Source: Rhodococcus sp. SGAir0479
GTDB lineage: Bacteria; Actinomycetota; Actinomycetes; Mycobacteriales; Mycobacteriaceae
NCBI RefSeq assembly: GCF_005484805.1
Contig: NZ_CP039432.1
Location: forward strand, 3,596,001-3,660,000
Reading direction: 5' to 3'
DNA: 64,000 nt
In this document: piece by piece, positions 25,563 to 35,078 of the stretch
Position numbering within the stretch: the stretch's first letter is position 1
Layout of the letters: each line of letters starts with the position of its first letter
Made by a program: the position numbers and the translations under genes
The notes under the pieces: generated by a model
Databases searched by the model: none
What the model was told of the DNA's origin: nothing
What the model saw: only the letters and a program-made list of their open reading frames with translations

Positions 25563-26102
25563 TCAGTGTCCGTCGCCGACAGCCGACGCGGGGGTCTCGA
25601 GGACCGAGACCACCGGTGTCGGGTTGCGGGTCAGGTCCAGCACCGGGCAGTGCGCTTCGGCAGCCGAGTGCAGCTCCAGGTAGCGCTCACGCGTTTCCGG
25701 GCCGGTGACCGTCACGACGACGCGGACCTCACCGAACCCCGGACGGACGGCCTCGTCGAAGCCGAAGAAGCCGCGGACGTCGAGATCGCCCTCGGCACGC
25801 GCCTCGATGTCGTCGACCCGGATTCCCAGGCGCTCGGCCCAGAAGCGGTAGGTGACGACGTGGCACGACAGCAGCGACGCCAGGTAGTACTCCACCGGGT
25901 TGGGCGCCGCGTTGTCACCACCCAGAGCGGGTGGCTCGTCGACCTCGACCGAGTACTTGCCCAGCGAGACGGTGCTGGCGACGGCGTCGTGCGCCCGAGC
26001 CGCGGCCCGGAACACGACGTGCGCCTTGGTGGCGTCGTCGGCGACCGCGTCGGCGGTGGCAGCGACGATGGCGGACAGACGGGAGACGGAAGCTGTGGTC
26101 AT
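25563..26102 (-). CDS. OsmC family protein
   Basis: 179 residues from the ATG at 26100-26102, chosen for the AGAGGT site; an upstream in-frame start is not needed. Landmarks are EVDEPPALGGDNAAPNPVEY, the first redox cysteine in SLLSCHVVTYRFWAE, and the second in AEAHCPVLDL. This two-Cys pattern is that of Ohr/OsmC peroxiredoxins, which detoxify organic hydroperoxides or act in sulfur/selenium chemistry. A Cys-rich leader peptide (26174-26242) ends 71 bases upstream, so expression is probably tuned by cysteine supply (inference). Confidence 0.92.
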   Translation of the reverse strand: MTTASVSRLSAIVAATADAVADDATKAHVVFRAAARAHDAVASTVSLGKYSVEVDEPPALGGDNAAPNPVEYYLASLLSCHVVTYRFWAERLGIRVDDIEARAEGDLDVRGFFGFDEAVRPGFGEVRVVVTVTGPETRERYLELHSAAEAHCPVLDLTRNPTPVVSVLETPASAVGDGH

Positions 26103-26173
26103 GAGGGGACCTCTCGTGCAGATGCGGATGTCCGGGCAGCAGAGAACGCCCGGCGAATGGTCGTCGGGGCCGA

Positions 26174-26242
26174 TCAGGGCCGACGACAACTGCACGTGCA
26201 GACCAGCGCGAAATCGACATGGCGACGCCGCGTCAGCAGCAT
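26174..26242 (-). CDS. Cys-rich leader peptide (uORF) before osmC-like gene
   Basis: A 22-codon frame starting MLLTRRRHVDF and ending VCTCSCRRP-stop. The RRRHVD block followed by a Cys-x-Cys-x-Cys run and a final Arg/Pro is the pattern of actinobacterial cysteine-responsive leader peptides (described in M. smegmatis as Ms4527A/Ms4533A/Ms5788A-type). There, ribosome stalling at the cysteines controls a downstream sulfur gene. An in-frame GTG at 26272, ten codons earlier, could be the true start of a leaderless message because a TACAGT -10-like hexamer ends seven bases before it. The leader ends 71 bases before the OsmC gene. Confidence 0.7.
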   Translation of the reverse strand: MLLTRRRHVDFALVCTCSCRRP

Positions 26243-26270
26243 CCCGAGGTCGAGCGCGCGCGGTCCGGTC

Positions 26271-26284
26271 ACAGTCCGGACTGT
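26271..26284 (-). promoter_or_regulatory. Palindrome and -10-like box for the leader/osmC transcript
   Basis: ACAGTCCGGACTGT (26271-26284) is a perfect 14-bp palindrome. Reading leftwards it contains TACAGT (with 26285), a TANNNT -10 hexamer placed about seven bases before a GTG that is in frame with the leader peptide. It sits in the 29 bases after the corA stop, so the OsmC unit has its own promoter. Confidence 0.5.
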
Positions 26285-26300
26285 AGCGCCGCCGCCCGGG

Positions 26301-27455
26301 TCACAGCCAGCCGCGCCGCTTGAAGACCGTGTAGAGGCTGAAACACGTGAGGAACATCAGCATCAACGCGAAGGGATATCCTCCGGGCCAGTGCAATTCG
26401 GGCATGGTATCGAAGTTCATGCCGTACACGGTGCCGATCAGTGTGGGCGCGAACAGGATTGCCGCCCACGACGAGATCTTCTTGATCTCCTCGTTCTGCG
26501 CATAGCTGGCCGCCGTCAGGTTGCGCATCTCCTCGTTCTGCGCCTGGGAGACGAGCGTCGCGTTGACCGTGAGCATGTTGGCGAGCAGATCTCGGAAGCC
26601 GTCCACCCGCTCGACGACGGTGGTCGCGTGGTCGGTGACGTCGCGCAGGTACCGCTGCAGCTCCTCGTCCGTCTTGTACTTGTCGAAGCCGGCCGACAAC
26701 GCGCTGAGCATGCCCAGCAGCGGCTTGGTCGCACGCTGGAACTCGATGACCTCGCGGGAGAGCTCGTAGATGCGCCGCGACACCATCGGGTCACCACTGA
26801 AGATCTCGGTCTCGATCTCGTCGATGTCGTTCTGCAGGCCCGCGACGACCGGCGCGTAGCCGTCGACGACGGCGTCGAGGATCGCGTACAGGACGGCCTC
26901 GGGACCGAGGCGCAACAGATCCGGATCGCTCTCCATCCGCTTCCGAACGTTCGACAGATCCGGCGACTCGCTGTGCCGGACGGTGAGCACGAATGTCGGG
27001 CCGCAGAAGACGTGCAGCTCGCCGAAATCGACGCTCTCCGACTCGTCGAGGTAGCGGGCAGCGCGCAGCACTACGAACAGCGTCTCGCCGTAGCGTTCCA
27101 GCTTGGGGCGCTGGTGGGCGACGATCGCATCCTCGACGGCGAGTTCGTGCAGATCGAATTGTTTTGCCGCGGCGTACAGTTGGGCGTCGTCGGGTCGGTA
27201 CAGGCCGATCCACGCCATCGACGACTCGTCGGGCAGACTCGCGAGCGCCTCGGCGAGAGTGGCAGGCGAGCCGATGCGTCGCCCGTCGCGGTACACCGCG
27301 CTGTTGACGACGCTCGACTCCACCGGCCGATGCTGCGGCACAGGCGTCTGCCCCGGGTGGCGCGGCGCCATCGAATGCTCGGGCGAGACGGTATCGTCGG
27401 CGGTCCCGGCGGCACGCCGGGGCAGGATCGAACGGTTGGGACGCTTTTCACGCAT
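26301..27455 (-). CDS. corA: CorA family divalent cation transporter
   Basis: About 384 residues from the ATG at 27453-27455; the frame stays open to a GTG at 27512 but the extra residues are not family-like. A large acidic cytosolic domain and a long stalk helix precede two C-terminal membrane helices. The pore signature GMNF is present in GTVYGMNFDTMPELHWPGGY, and the protein ends in the basic tail KRRGWL typical of CorA. It carries Mg2+ (also Co2+/Ni2+) across the membrane as a pentamer. A stable hairpin at 27573-27605 lies in its leader. Confidence 0.93.
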   Translation of the reverse strand: MREKRPNRSILPRRAAGTADDTVSPEHSMAPRHPGQTPVPQHRPVESSVVNSAVYRDGRRIGSPATLAEALASLPDESSMAWIGLYRPDDAQLYAAAKQFDLHELAVEDAIVAHQRPKLERYGETLFVVLRAARYLDESESVDFGELHVFCGPTFVLTVRHSESPDLSNVRKRMESDPDLLRLGPEAVLYAILDAVVDGYAPVVAGLQNDIDEIETEIFSGDPMVSRRIYELSREVIEFQRATKPLLGMLSALSAGFDKYKTDEELQRYLRDVTDHATTVVERVDGFRDLLANMLTVNATLVSQAQNEEMRNLTAASYAQNEEIKKISSWAAILFAPTLIGTVYGMNFDTMPELHWPGGYPFALMLMFLTCFSLYTVFKRRGWL

Positions 27456-27863
27456 AACGACTACGGCTTTCGGGAAGGTCCGCGCTCCGGCCGCAGTGCA
27501 GCCCGCGGACACCAGTCGAACGCCACCCTCGCATGTGCGGTGGCGTGGAATGTCCTGTTTCAGCTGGTACTCGGAGGTTGGCTACTCATCGCTAGCCCCA
27601 CCTCCTCTTCCTCGAATCCCGCGACTGCGCGCAGGCAAAAGGTTCGACACGAACTACGACACCCTACTCTGCGACCGTCACGGGCGACAACCGCGCGCCC
27701 GGTACGGCTGCGGACATGTCGGCCGGATCACAGCCGTCACGCCACGTGCCGGCCGAAGGGGAGGGCGCGTGAGCGGCTGCCCCGAGGGAGGCCGGATTCG
27801 CACCGAGCGCCGACCGTCGTCGACATCCCGATGACCGAGCATCCGGCGAGCTAGGCTTCCGAC
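27456..27863 (-). other. corA leader region with stable hairpin, no gene seen
   Basis: About 400 bases between corA and the next plus-strand gene. On the minus strand a strong stem, GGAGGT plus TAGCC-type pairing (arms 27573-27584 and 27593-27605), lies ~120 bases before the corA start, with a second smaller stem CGCCACC/GGTGGCG nearer the gene. A Mg-responsive leader is conceivable, but the known M-box core sequence is not recognisable. No convincing coding frame is present. Confidence 0.4.
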
Positions 27864-28343
27864 GTGTCGAGAGCGCTGTGGTGGGCGTCAGTCGTGGCTG
27901 CGATGACATTCACCGCGTGGGCCGGGATCACGTGGACCGTGGCTGAAGTGTCGTTGTCGTGCGCGAAGATCGGTGAGTCCCAATCCTCGTTCCGCTGCGA
28001 TGACCGCATCGTCCACGTGCTGGGGATCCGGCCGCTGGTCGGCCTGGGATTGCTGCTCGCGACTCCGCCCGCGGTGGCGGCGTCGGCAATGCGACGATGG
28101 ACTTCCTGGTCGGCCGTCGCCGCACTTGTAGGGCTCTCGATCGCCGGGCTGGCGAACTGGTCCTCCTTCTGGGATCCCTCCTCTTCGCCGTTCCCCTGGC
28201 AGTCGTCGGATCGATCGCGGCCGCGTTGCAGCGAACTCCCCCGCGTCAAGGAATACCGAGAAGCCGCGCTGCCGCGGACACGTAACGCCGTGCCCGAATC
28301 ACCCTGCACGAGAAGGGCGTCGCACGACGCAACCAACCCTTGA
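27864..28343 (+). CDS. Putative small membrane protein, probably frameshifted
   Basis: The frame from the GTG at 27864 encodes three hydrophobic helices (LWWASVVAAMTFTAWAGITW; LGIRPLVGLGLLLATPPAVA; WSAVAALVGLSIAGLANW) and then switches to a Ser/Pro/Arg-rich tail unlike a membrane protein. In the frame one base back, the same DNA from about 28160 encodes LVLLLGSLLFAVPLAVVGSI, a perfect fourth helix, and stops at 28285. A one-base deletion near 28155-28175, real or a sequencing error, would explain both. No family is recognised, and the ribosome site is weak. Confidence 0.45.
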   Translation: MSRALWWASVVAAMTFTAWAGITWTVAEVSLSCAKIGESQSSFRCDDRIVHVLGIRPLVGLGLLLATPPAVAASAMRRWTSWSAVAALVGLSIAGLANWSSFWDPSSSPFPWQSSDRSRPRCSELPRVKEYREAALPRTRNAVPESPCTRRASHDATNP

Positions 28344-28369
28344 CTCGAACACCAGTTCGAACTAAAGTG
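28341..28369 (+). promoter_or_regulatory. LexA (SOS) box inside a near-consensus promoter
   Basis: TTGACT (28341-28346) and TAAAGT (28364-28369) are spaced by 17 bases, and between them lies TCGAACACCAGTTCGA (28346-28361). The latter fits the mycobacterial SOS box TCGAAC-N4-GTTCGA exactly. The expected transcription start falls at the ATG (28375), so the message is leaderless or nearly so. Confidence 0.8.
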
Positions 28370-28374
28370 GTGTC

Positions 28375-29733
28375 ATGAATCCGGGGGGACTCGACACCAC
28401 AGCAGCCGCACTCGTGGCGCTCAGTCACGATGACGTGCGCGGGCTGGCCGAGTTGGACCTGGTGCGTACGACGGTTGATCTCTCGCGTCTGATCGATCGG
28501 CTCGAAGCCGTGCGGGTGGCCGCGGTGGCCGAAATCGACGAGCGCGCGGTCTCGTTCGACACGCTGGGGTTTCGTAGCGTGAAGCAGTGGCTGGCGGCCA
28601 ACACGCTGCTGGAGGTGCCGGCCGCGGCGCGAATCCTGGCGCTGGGCAGAGCATTGCGACGTGAACCGGATGTGGCTGACGCCTTCAACGCAGGGGCCAT
28701 CTCCGGCGAGCATGCTGCTCTGATCACCAAGTTCTGCGGGCAACCACCCCACGGCATGCCGACCGAAGCACTGCCCGACTGCCGGCGCCTGCTACTGGAC
28801 TGCGCGGCGAACCCCGCGGCGACCACGATGAGTGTGCGCACCTGCATCTCGCGGCTCGAGCGGATCTTCGAATCCGACGAACTCCCGCCCAGTGAGGACA
28901 GCGACCGCAACGAATTCCACGCCTCGAAAACCCTGAACGGGCGCGTCGCGGTCAAAGGCGATCTCGACGCAGTCACCGGGGAGATGCTGCTGACGGCGCT
29001 GTCCGCGCTGACCAAGCCGCGGAACCCGAACGACGACCCCGCCGCGACCCGCACCCCGGGGCAGCGGCGGGCGGAGGCGTTCGCCGAAATCCTGCGCCGC
29101 TACCTCGACTCCGGCGACGCCCCCATCGAGGGCGGCGAGCGCCCGCACCTGTCGCTGCACGTGCACGCCCGTGACCTCGCCCGCACCGACCACGACCACG
29201 ACCACAACCACGACCACGACCACGACCACGATGCGTGGTTAAGCCGAGACAGGGACGCCGACACACAGAACCTGTTCGGCAGCAGCGAATTTCACGGTAA
29301 GGATGTTTCCCCCCTGCCGCACCTCGGGCCGCTGACCATCGCCACCGCCCGCCGCCTTGCCTGCGACTGCCACCTCACCCCGGTGGTGATGGACGACGGT
29401 GTACCGCTGAACCTGGGCCGCACCACCCGAACCGTCTCCAAGAAGCAGCGCCGGGCGCTGATCGCCCGCGACCACGGCTGCGCCTTCCCCGGCTGCGGCG
29501 CACCGCCCGCCCACTGCGAAGGCCACCACATCCACCACTGGGCCGACGGCGGACCCACCGACCTCGACAACCTCGTCCTACTCTGCCGCTACCACCACCG
29601 CCTCCTGCACCACAGCCACTGGGAAGTACAGATCGGCGCCGACCACCACCCCTCATTCACCCCACCGTCACTGGTGGACCCGTACAAGAAACCCATGCCC
29701 GCGAACAACCGCGCCGGACCACACGCTGCTTGA
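28375..29733 (+). CDS. DUF222/13E12-type protein with C-terminal HNH endonuclease motif
   Basis: 452 residues. The N-terminal ~230 residues are the DUF222 helical region (VRTTVDLSRLIDRLEAVRVAAVAEIDER; FRSVKQWLAANTLLEV). The C-terminus is an HNH nuclease fold: RDHGCAFPGCGAPPAHCEGHHIHHW, then DLDNLVLLCRYHHRLLHH, with both zinc-finger-like CxxC/CxxH pairs. A His/Asp tract (TDHDHDHNHDHDHDHDAW, about 263-281) lies between. Homologues in M. tuberculosis (13E12 family) are multicopy, mobile-like and SOS-induced; the perfect SOS box upstream fits. Target and function are unknown. No associated repeats or transposase are visible here. Confidence 0.9.
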   Translation: MNPGGLDTTAAALVALSHDDVRGLAELDLVRTTVDLSRLIDRLEAVRVAAVAEIDERAVSFDTLGFRSVKQWLAANTLLEVPAAARILALGRALRREPDVADAFNAGAISGEHAALITKFCGQPPHGMPTEALPDCRRLLLDCAANPAATTMSVRTCISRLERIFESDELPPSEDSDRNEFHASKTLNGRVAVKGDLDAVTGEMLLTALSALTKPRNPNDDPAATRTPGQRRAEAFAEILRRYLDSGDAPIEGGERPHLSLHVHARDLARTDHDHDHNHDHDHDHDAWLSRDRDADTQNLFGSSEFHGKDVSPLPHLGPLTIATARRLACDCHLTPVVMDDGVPLNLGRTTRTVSKKQRRALIARDHGCAFPGCGAPPAHCEGHHIHHWADGGPTDLDNLVLLCRYHHRLLHHSHWEVQIGADHHPSFTPPSLVDPYKKPMPANNRAGPHAA

Positions 29734-29763
29734 ACCACGCGACATCCGGAAAACAGCCGAATA

Positions 29764-29806
29764 CCGGTGTAGCCGACACCCGCAGTACGGGTGCCGGCTA
29801 CACCGG
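29764..29806 (+). terminator. Hairpin terminator after the HNH gene
   Basis: An 18-bp stem with a single mismatch, CCGGTGTAGCCGACACCC (29764-29781) against 29789-29806, closes a 7-base loop 30 bases after the stop. It lies between convergent genes and may serve pcaHG as well. Confidence 0.8.
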
Positions 29807-29851
29807 ATTGCGCCCAGAGCCCGCCTGCGCCCGGCGGGATGGAGCTTCGCG

Positions 29852-31278
<1,427 letters not shown>

Positions 31279-31322
31279 TCAGGCTATTTCTTCGGATTGG
31301 TCATGTAAATTGACCCTTTGAC

Positions 31323-31339
31323 CAGGTTTCCATAACCTG
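31323..31339. promoter_or_regulatory. LysR-type operator candidate between pcaH and its regulator
   Basis: CAGGTT-TCCAT-AACCTG is a perfect 6-bp dyad, ending 5 bases before the regulator ATG and 71 bases upstream of the pcaH start. It has the size and interrupted-dyad form of LysR recognition sites, and the position suits autorepression plus activation of pcaHG. Confidence 0.55.
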
Positions 31340-31344
31340 AGGAA

Positions 31345-32307
31345 ATGCCGGATGGTTTTGTTTTCCCACCCGCCGCCGACGGTGCGGGCGCGGCGCGCCT
31401 CCTGCAACGGCTGCGGCTGCGGCACCTGTCGTGCTTCGTCGCAGTGGCGCAGGAACGCAATCTCGGCCGGGCGGCCGAGCGGCTGCATCTGACCCAACCG
31501 GCCGTGACGAAGACACTCAACGAACTCGAGGCTCTGGCCGGGATACGACTCGTCAACCGTGGCCGACGGGGCGCGCACCTCACCCCGGCCGGGGAGCACT
31601 TCCTGCGGCACGCGGTCGCGGTCACCGACGCGATGGGCTCGGCGGCGTCGGCTCTGGCAGGCGCGGATACGCCCAGCGCCCCGGTTCGGGTGGGCGCGTT
31701 GCCGACGGTGGCGAGCGTGTTGCTGCCCGAGGCGATCACCCGACTGCGGGTGGCCCACCCCGGCGTCGACGTCCGGGTCGTCACCGGTTCCAACGACGTG
31801 CTGGTCGCCGCGGTGCGCGCCGGCGAACTGGACCTCGCGCTCGGACGGATGGCCGAACCCGACACGCTCCAGGAGTTGGCGTTCGAACTGCTCTACACCG
31901 AATCGCTCGCGCTCATCGTGCGGCCGGGCCACCCGCTGGCCGCGGCCGGCGCCCCGGCGCCCGTGCCGGCCGTACTCGACTACCCGCTCGTCGTCGCCAC
32001 CGCGGGAACGGTCCCCCGGCACCACACCGAGACGCTGTTCCGACGCCACGGCCTCCGCCTCCCACCCGGCTGCGTCGAGACGCTGGACGTCACGTTGGCC
32101 CGCACCCTCACCCGCCGCGGCGACGCGGTGTGGTTCACCCCCGAGCGGGTACCGCAGACGGATCTCGACGACGGCACGCTCGTCCGGTTGCCGCAGCCGA
32201 CACCGGGTACCGCGGAGCCCGTCGGACTGTTCAAGCGGACGACCGGTGAATCTTCCACCGCCGTCGAGGAATTCGTCAGCATTCTGCGGGACGCCGCCGA
32301 CTACTGA
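31345..32307 (+). CDS. LysR-family regulator, PcaQ-like
   Basis: 320 residues. The N-terminal winged helix has RLRHLSCFVAVAQERNLGRAAERLHLTQPAVTKTL, close to the PcaQ/GbpR branch of LysR proteins. The C-terminal periplasmic-binding-like co-inducer domain starts at VRVGALPTVASVLLPEAI. PcaQ-type regulators activate pca genes in response to beta-carboxymuconate-type intermediates. Direct divergence from pcaHG supports this job. A short Ala/Gly-rich N-terminal extension precedes the HTH. It is convergent with the LuxR-type gene. Confidence 0.88.
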   Translation: MPDGFVFPPAADGAGAARLLQRLRLRHLSCFVAVAQERNLGRAAERLHLTQPAVTKTLNELEALAGIRLVNRGRRGAHLTPAGEHFLRHAVAVTDAMGSAASALAGADTPSAPVRVGALPTVASVLLPEAITRLRVAHPGVDVRVVTGSNDVLVAAVRAGELDLALGRMAEPDTLQELAFELLYTESLALIVRPGHPLAAAGAPAPVPAVLDYPLVVATAGTVPRHHTETLFRRHGLRLPPGCVETLDVTLARTLTRRGDAVWFTPERVPQTDLDDGTLVRLPQPTPGTAEPVGLFKRTTGESSTAVEEFVSILRDAADY

Positions 32308-32314
32308 CGGCGGC

Positions 32315-32339
32315 CCGTCAGGGCATGAGGCCCTGACGG
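32315..32339. terminator. Hairpin between the LysR and LuxR genes
   Basis: A perfect 10-bp stem, CCGTCAGGGC (32315-32324) and GCCCTGACGG (32330-32339), closes a 5-base loop and overlaps the last codons of the LuxR-type gene. Likely a shared terminator of two convergent genes. Confidence 0.7.
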
Positions 32340-33169
32340 CGCGCCTCGACGACCGCCTCGTGCCGGCTGCCGACCTCGAGCTTGCCCATGATGTTGCGCA
32401 TGTAGCTCTTGATCGTGTCGACCCGCAGCCCCAGACGTTCGGCGATCTCGGCGTTGCGGCAGCCGAGGGACACGTGCACGAGCACCTCGAATTCGCGAGC
32501 CGACAGGGAGACCTTCGCCTGCGCCGAGGCCCCGGTCGTCAATCCCCGCAGCTTCTGCTCCACTGCCGCGACCTCGGCGCTGAGATCCGCGTCGTCGAGT
32601 CGGTCGACGATCGAGCGCAGCGCCAGGTAGCTCTCGACGATCCCTTCCGACACCCGCGGGTCCCGGCCGGTCGCCGGTTCGGCGCGGGCGTTGTCGATCA
32701 TCACGATGCGGCGGTCCACTTCGTCACGCACCTCGATCTCGTGCGCGAGTCTGCGCACGGATCGCATCACCGTCTCGGCGACGACGTCCCCGATCGGCAG
32801 GTTGGCCCGCAGCCCGCCGTACACCGCGGCTCGGGTCTTCCCACGCACGACGACCGGGGCGGCCAACAGGGACTCGATGCCCTCGCTCGCCACCTCGTGG
32901 TCGTAGTCGTGCGTGATGTGCCGCGAGTGCGCGTAGTCCTGCACCGCGCCGGGACGTTGCTCTGCCATCACCCGGCCGCCCAGCCCGCACGCGGAGTCGA
33001 TGACGAGGTCGCACAGCAGCGTCCCGCGGGTCCCCACGAAACCGGACAACCGCATGCTGGGCCCGTCGGCCATACCGCCGAACAGCACCGGCAGCGAGGT
33101 GCTCGTCCGCAGATGACGCAGCTCGGCGCGGATGGCGTCCTCGTCGCTCGGTCTCAGGGTCTCGGTCAT
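32318..33169 (-). CDS. LuxR-family regulator with N-terminal GAF-like sensory region
   Basis: 283 residues from the ATG at 33167-33169; the frame is open 79 codons further upstream but that part is low-complexity and would overlap the divergent promoter region. The N-terminal ~150 residues look GAF-like (LCDLVIDSACGLGGRVM; ESLLAAPVVVRGKTRAAVYGGLR). A helical linker follows, and the C-terminus is a LuxR helix-turn-helix: LSAREFEVLVHVSLGCRNAEIAERLGLRVDTIKSYM. This type (FcrX/RamA-like) senses aromatic or acyl ligands. It is divergent from the acyl-CoA synthetase gene, its probable target (inference). Confidence 0.87.
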   Translation of the reverse strand: MTETLRPSDEDAIRAELRHLRTSTSLPVLFGGMADGPSMRLSGFVGTRGTLLCDLVIDSACGLGGRVMAEQRPGAVQDYAHSRHITHDYDHEVASEGIESLLAAPVVVRGKTRAAVYGGLRANLPIGDVVAETVMRSVRRLAHEIEVRDEVDRRIVMIDNARAEPATGRDPRVSEGIVESYLALRSIVDRLDDADLSAEVAAVEQKLRGLTTGASAQAKVSLSAREFEVLVHVSLGCRNAEIAERLGLRVDTIKSYMRNIMGKLEVGSRHEAVVEARRQGLMP

Positions 33170-33320
33170 CTGTTCGTTCGGTGGATCGGTGTGTCTGACG
33201 GGCTCGGGCGCCCGTCTCGGGATACCCACTTCAGAGGGTAGCGGGGGCCGGGCCGTGGCCCATAGCGTCGGCGGCGACGGACTGTAACGCCCGTCACGTG
33301 CACTCACCCCGGAGGTACTC

Positions 33321-34925
33321 GTGTCCCCACTGTCCGCCTCGGCGAACCACACCCCGCTCAGTCCGCTGCGCTTCCTGGACCGCTCGGCGTCGGTCTTCCC
33401 CGACAAGACTGCGATCGTCCACGGGGACCGCCGCTACACGTACCGCGAGTTCGCCGACGAGGTGGCACGCCTGGCCCGGGTGCTGCGCGCCCACATCGAA
33501 CCCGGGGACCGGATCGCGTACCTGTGCCCCAACACTCCCGAGATGCTGATGGCACATTTTGCGGTGCCGCTGGCCGGTGGCGTGCTGGTAGCGCTGAACT
33601 CGCGCCTGGCCGGCCCGGAGCTCGAGTACATTCTCGACCACGCGGGCGTGAAGATCCTGTTCGTGGACTCCGAGCTGGTGGGCTCGGTGCGCACCGTGCG
33701 GCAGCACGTCGGCAGCGTCACCGAGATCGTCGAGATACCGGACTCGACGATCCCGTACCCCGACGTTCCCGCCGGTGTGGTGACGGCACGGTACGACGAA
33801 TTCCTGCACAGTCGCGACGGCGTGGCCGACGCGCCCCTGCACTGGGGTGTCGACGACGAGCAGCAGGTGATCGCGATCAACTACACCTCCGGCACCACCG
33901 GCAAGCCCAAGGGCGTCATGTACTCCCACCGCGGCGCGTATCTCAACTCGCTGGGCGAGACGTTCCACAACGGGTTCGACGGCTCCACCAGGTATCTGTG
34001 GACGCTGCCGATGTTCCATTGCAACGGCTGGTGTACGCCGTGGGCGGTCACGGCGGCGGCGGGCACGCACGTGTGCCTGCGGGCGGTGCGTGCCGACGCG
34101 GTCTGGGACGCGATCGACGACCTCGGCATCACGAACCTGTGCGGCGCGCCCGCGGTGTGCACCACCATCGCCGGCGCCGAGCGGGCGCATCCCGTCGACG
34201 CCCTGCGCATCACGACGGCGGGTGCTCCCCCGTCGCCGACCGTCATCGGCCAGCTCGAGGCGCTCGGCATCACCGTCGTGCACGTCTACGGGCTCACGGA
34301 GGTGTACGGGCCGTACACGATCTGCGAGTACCAGGAGTCGTGGAACGCCCGCACCGCCGAGGAGCGGGCCGCGCTGATCTCCCGGCAGGGCGTCGGCATG
34401 GTGCAGGCGGAGAACGCGCGCGTCGTCGACGAGAACCTGGAGGACGTGCCGGCGGACGGGCAGACGATGGGCGAGATCGTGCTGCGCGGCAACAACGTCA
34501 TGCTCGGGTACTACCGCGATCCGCAGGCCACGGCGGAGGCGTTCGCCGGCGGTTGGTTCCACACCGGCGACCTGGGCGTGATGCACGCCGACGGCTACAT
34601 CCAGCTCAAGGACCGGGCCAAGGACATCGTCATCTCCGGTGGCGAGAACATCTCGACCGTCGAGGTGGAACAGGCGATCATGTCGCATCCGGCGGTGCTC
34701 GACGTCGCGGTCGTCGGTGTGCCGCACGAGAAGTGGGGTGAGCGCCCCAAGGCGTTCGTCATCGTCAAGCCGGGGCACTCGGTCACTGCCGAGGAGGTCA
34801 CCGCCCACACCCGCTCGCTCCTGGCCGGCTACAAGGTGCCCGACGAGATCGTTTTCCCGCTCGAACTGCCGCGCACCCCGACCGGCAAGGTGCTCAAGTT
34901 CGAACTGCGCAACGCACACAGCTGA
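33321..34925 (+). CDS. Acyl-CoA synthetase (AMP-forming, FadD-like)
   Basis: 534 residues, GTG start behind GGAGGTACTC. All ANL-family motifs are present: YTSGTTGKPKGVMYSH (P-loop), the GAPPSPTV strand, VYGLTEVYGPYT, GWFHTGDLG, the hinge LKDRAKDIVISGGENIS and the catalytic lysine in RTPTGKVLKFEL. It activates a carboxylic acid as acyl-AMP and transfers it to CoA in the cytosol. Closest in style to medium-chain or aryl-propionate synthetases; chain specificity cannot be read. It probably feeds the beta-oxidation operon at 35888-41536. Confidence 0.93.
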   Translation: MSPLSASANHTPLSPLRFLDRSASVFPDKTAIVHGDRRYTYREFADEVARLARVLRAHIEPGDRIAYLCPNTPEMLMAHFAVPLAGGVLVALNSRLAGPELEYILDHAGVKILFVDSELVGSVRTVRQHVGSVTEIVEIPDSTIPYPDVPAGVVTARYDEFLHSRDGVADAPLHWGVDDEQQVIAINYTSGTTGKPKGVMYSHRGAYLNSLGETFHNGFDGSTRYLWTLPMFHCNGWCTPWAVTAAAGTHVCLRAVRADAVWDAIDDLGITNLCGAPAVCTTIAGAERAHPVDALRITTAGAPPSPTVIGQLEALGITVVHVYGLTEVYGPYTICEYQESWNARTAEERAALISRQGVGMVQAENARVVDENLEDVPADGQTMGEIVLRGNNVMLGYYRDPQATAEAFAGGWFHTGDLGVMHADGYIQLKDRAKDIVISGGENISTVEVEQAIMSHPAVLDVAVVGVPHEKWGERPKAFVIVKPGHSVTAEEVTAHTRSLLAGYKVPDEIVFPLELPRTPTGKVLKFELRNAHS

Positions 34926-34959
34926 ATCCTCCTCGCCCACAGCGTTTCGTACCGCACCG

Positions 34960-34994
34960 CCGGCCCCGCCCCCTTGCGCAGGAGGCGGGGCCGG
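34960..34994 (+). terminator. Hairpin terminator after the acyl-CoA synthetase gene
   Basis: A perfect 11-bp stem, CCGGCCCCGCC (34960-34970) and GGCGGGGCCGG (34984-34994), lies 35 bases after the stop codon and extends inwards with imperfect pairs. Confidence 0.8.
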
Positions 34995-35042
34995 CCGGCC
35001 GAAGAGTGACGACCGTCACAAGAAAATCTATCGCGGCCGCTG

Positions 35043-35071
35043 TAGACATTCCCTGTCGGCCGTTGTAATCT
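35043..35071 (+). promoter_or_regulatory. Near-consensus promoter of a candidate non-coding RNA
   Basis: TAGACA (35043-35048) and TAATCT (35066-35071) are separated by exactly 17 bases, the best sigma-70/SigA-like match noticed in the window's gaps. The predicted start is about 35078-35079. TTTCGTC-GTA-GACGAAA (35072-35088) is a hairpin or dyad at the start site. Confidence 0.65.
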
Positions 35072-35078
35072 TTTCGTC

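Noticed and set aside
27456-27863. M-box (Mg2+) riboswitch before corA
   Set aside because: AGGTGGGGCT and CTGAAAC fragments occur, but the order and spacing of the M-box core are not met.
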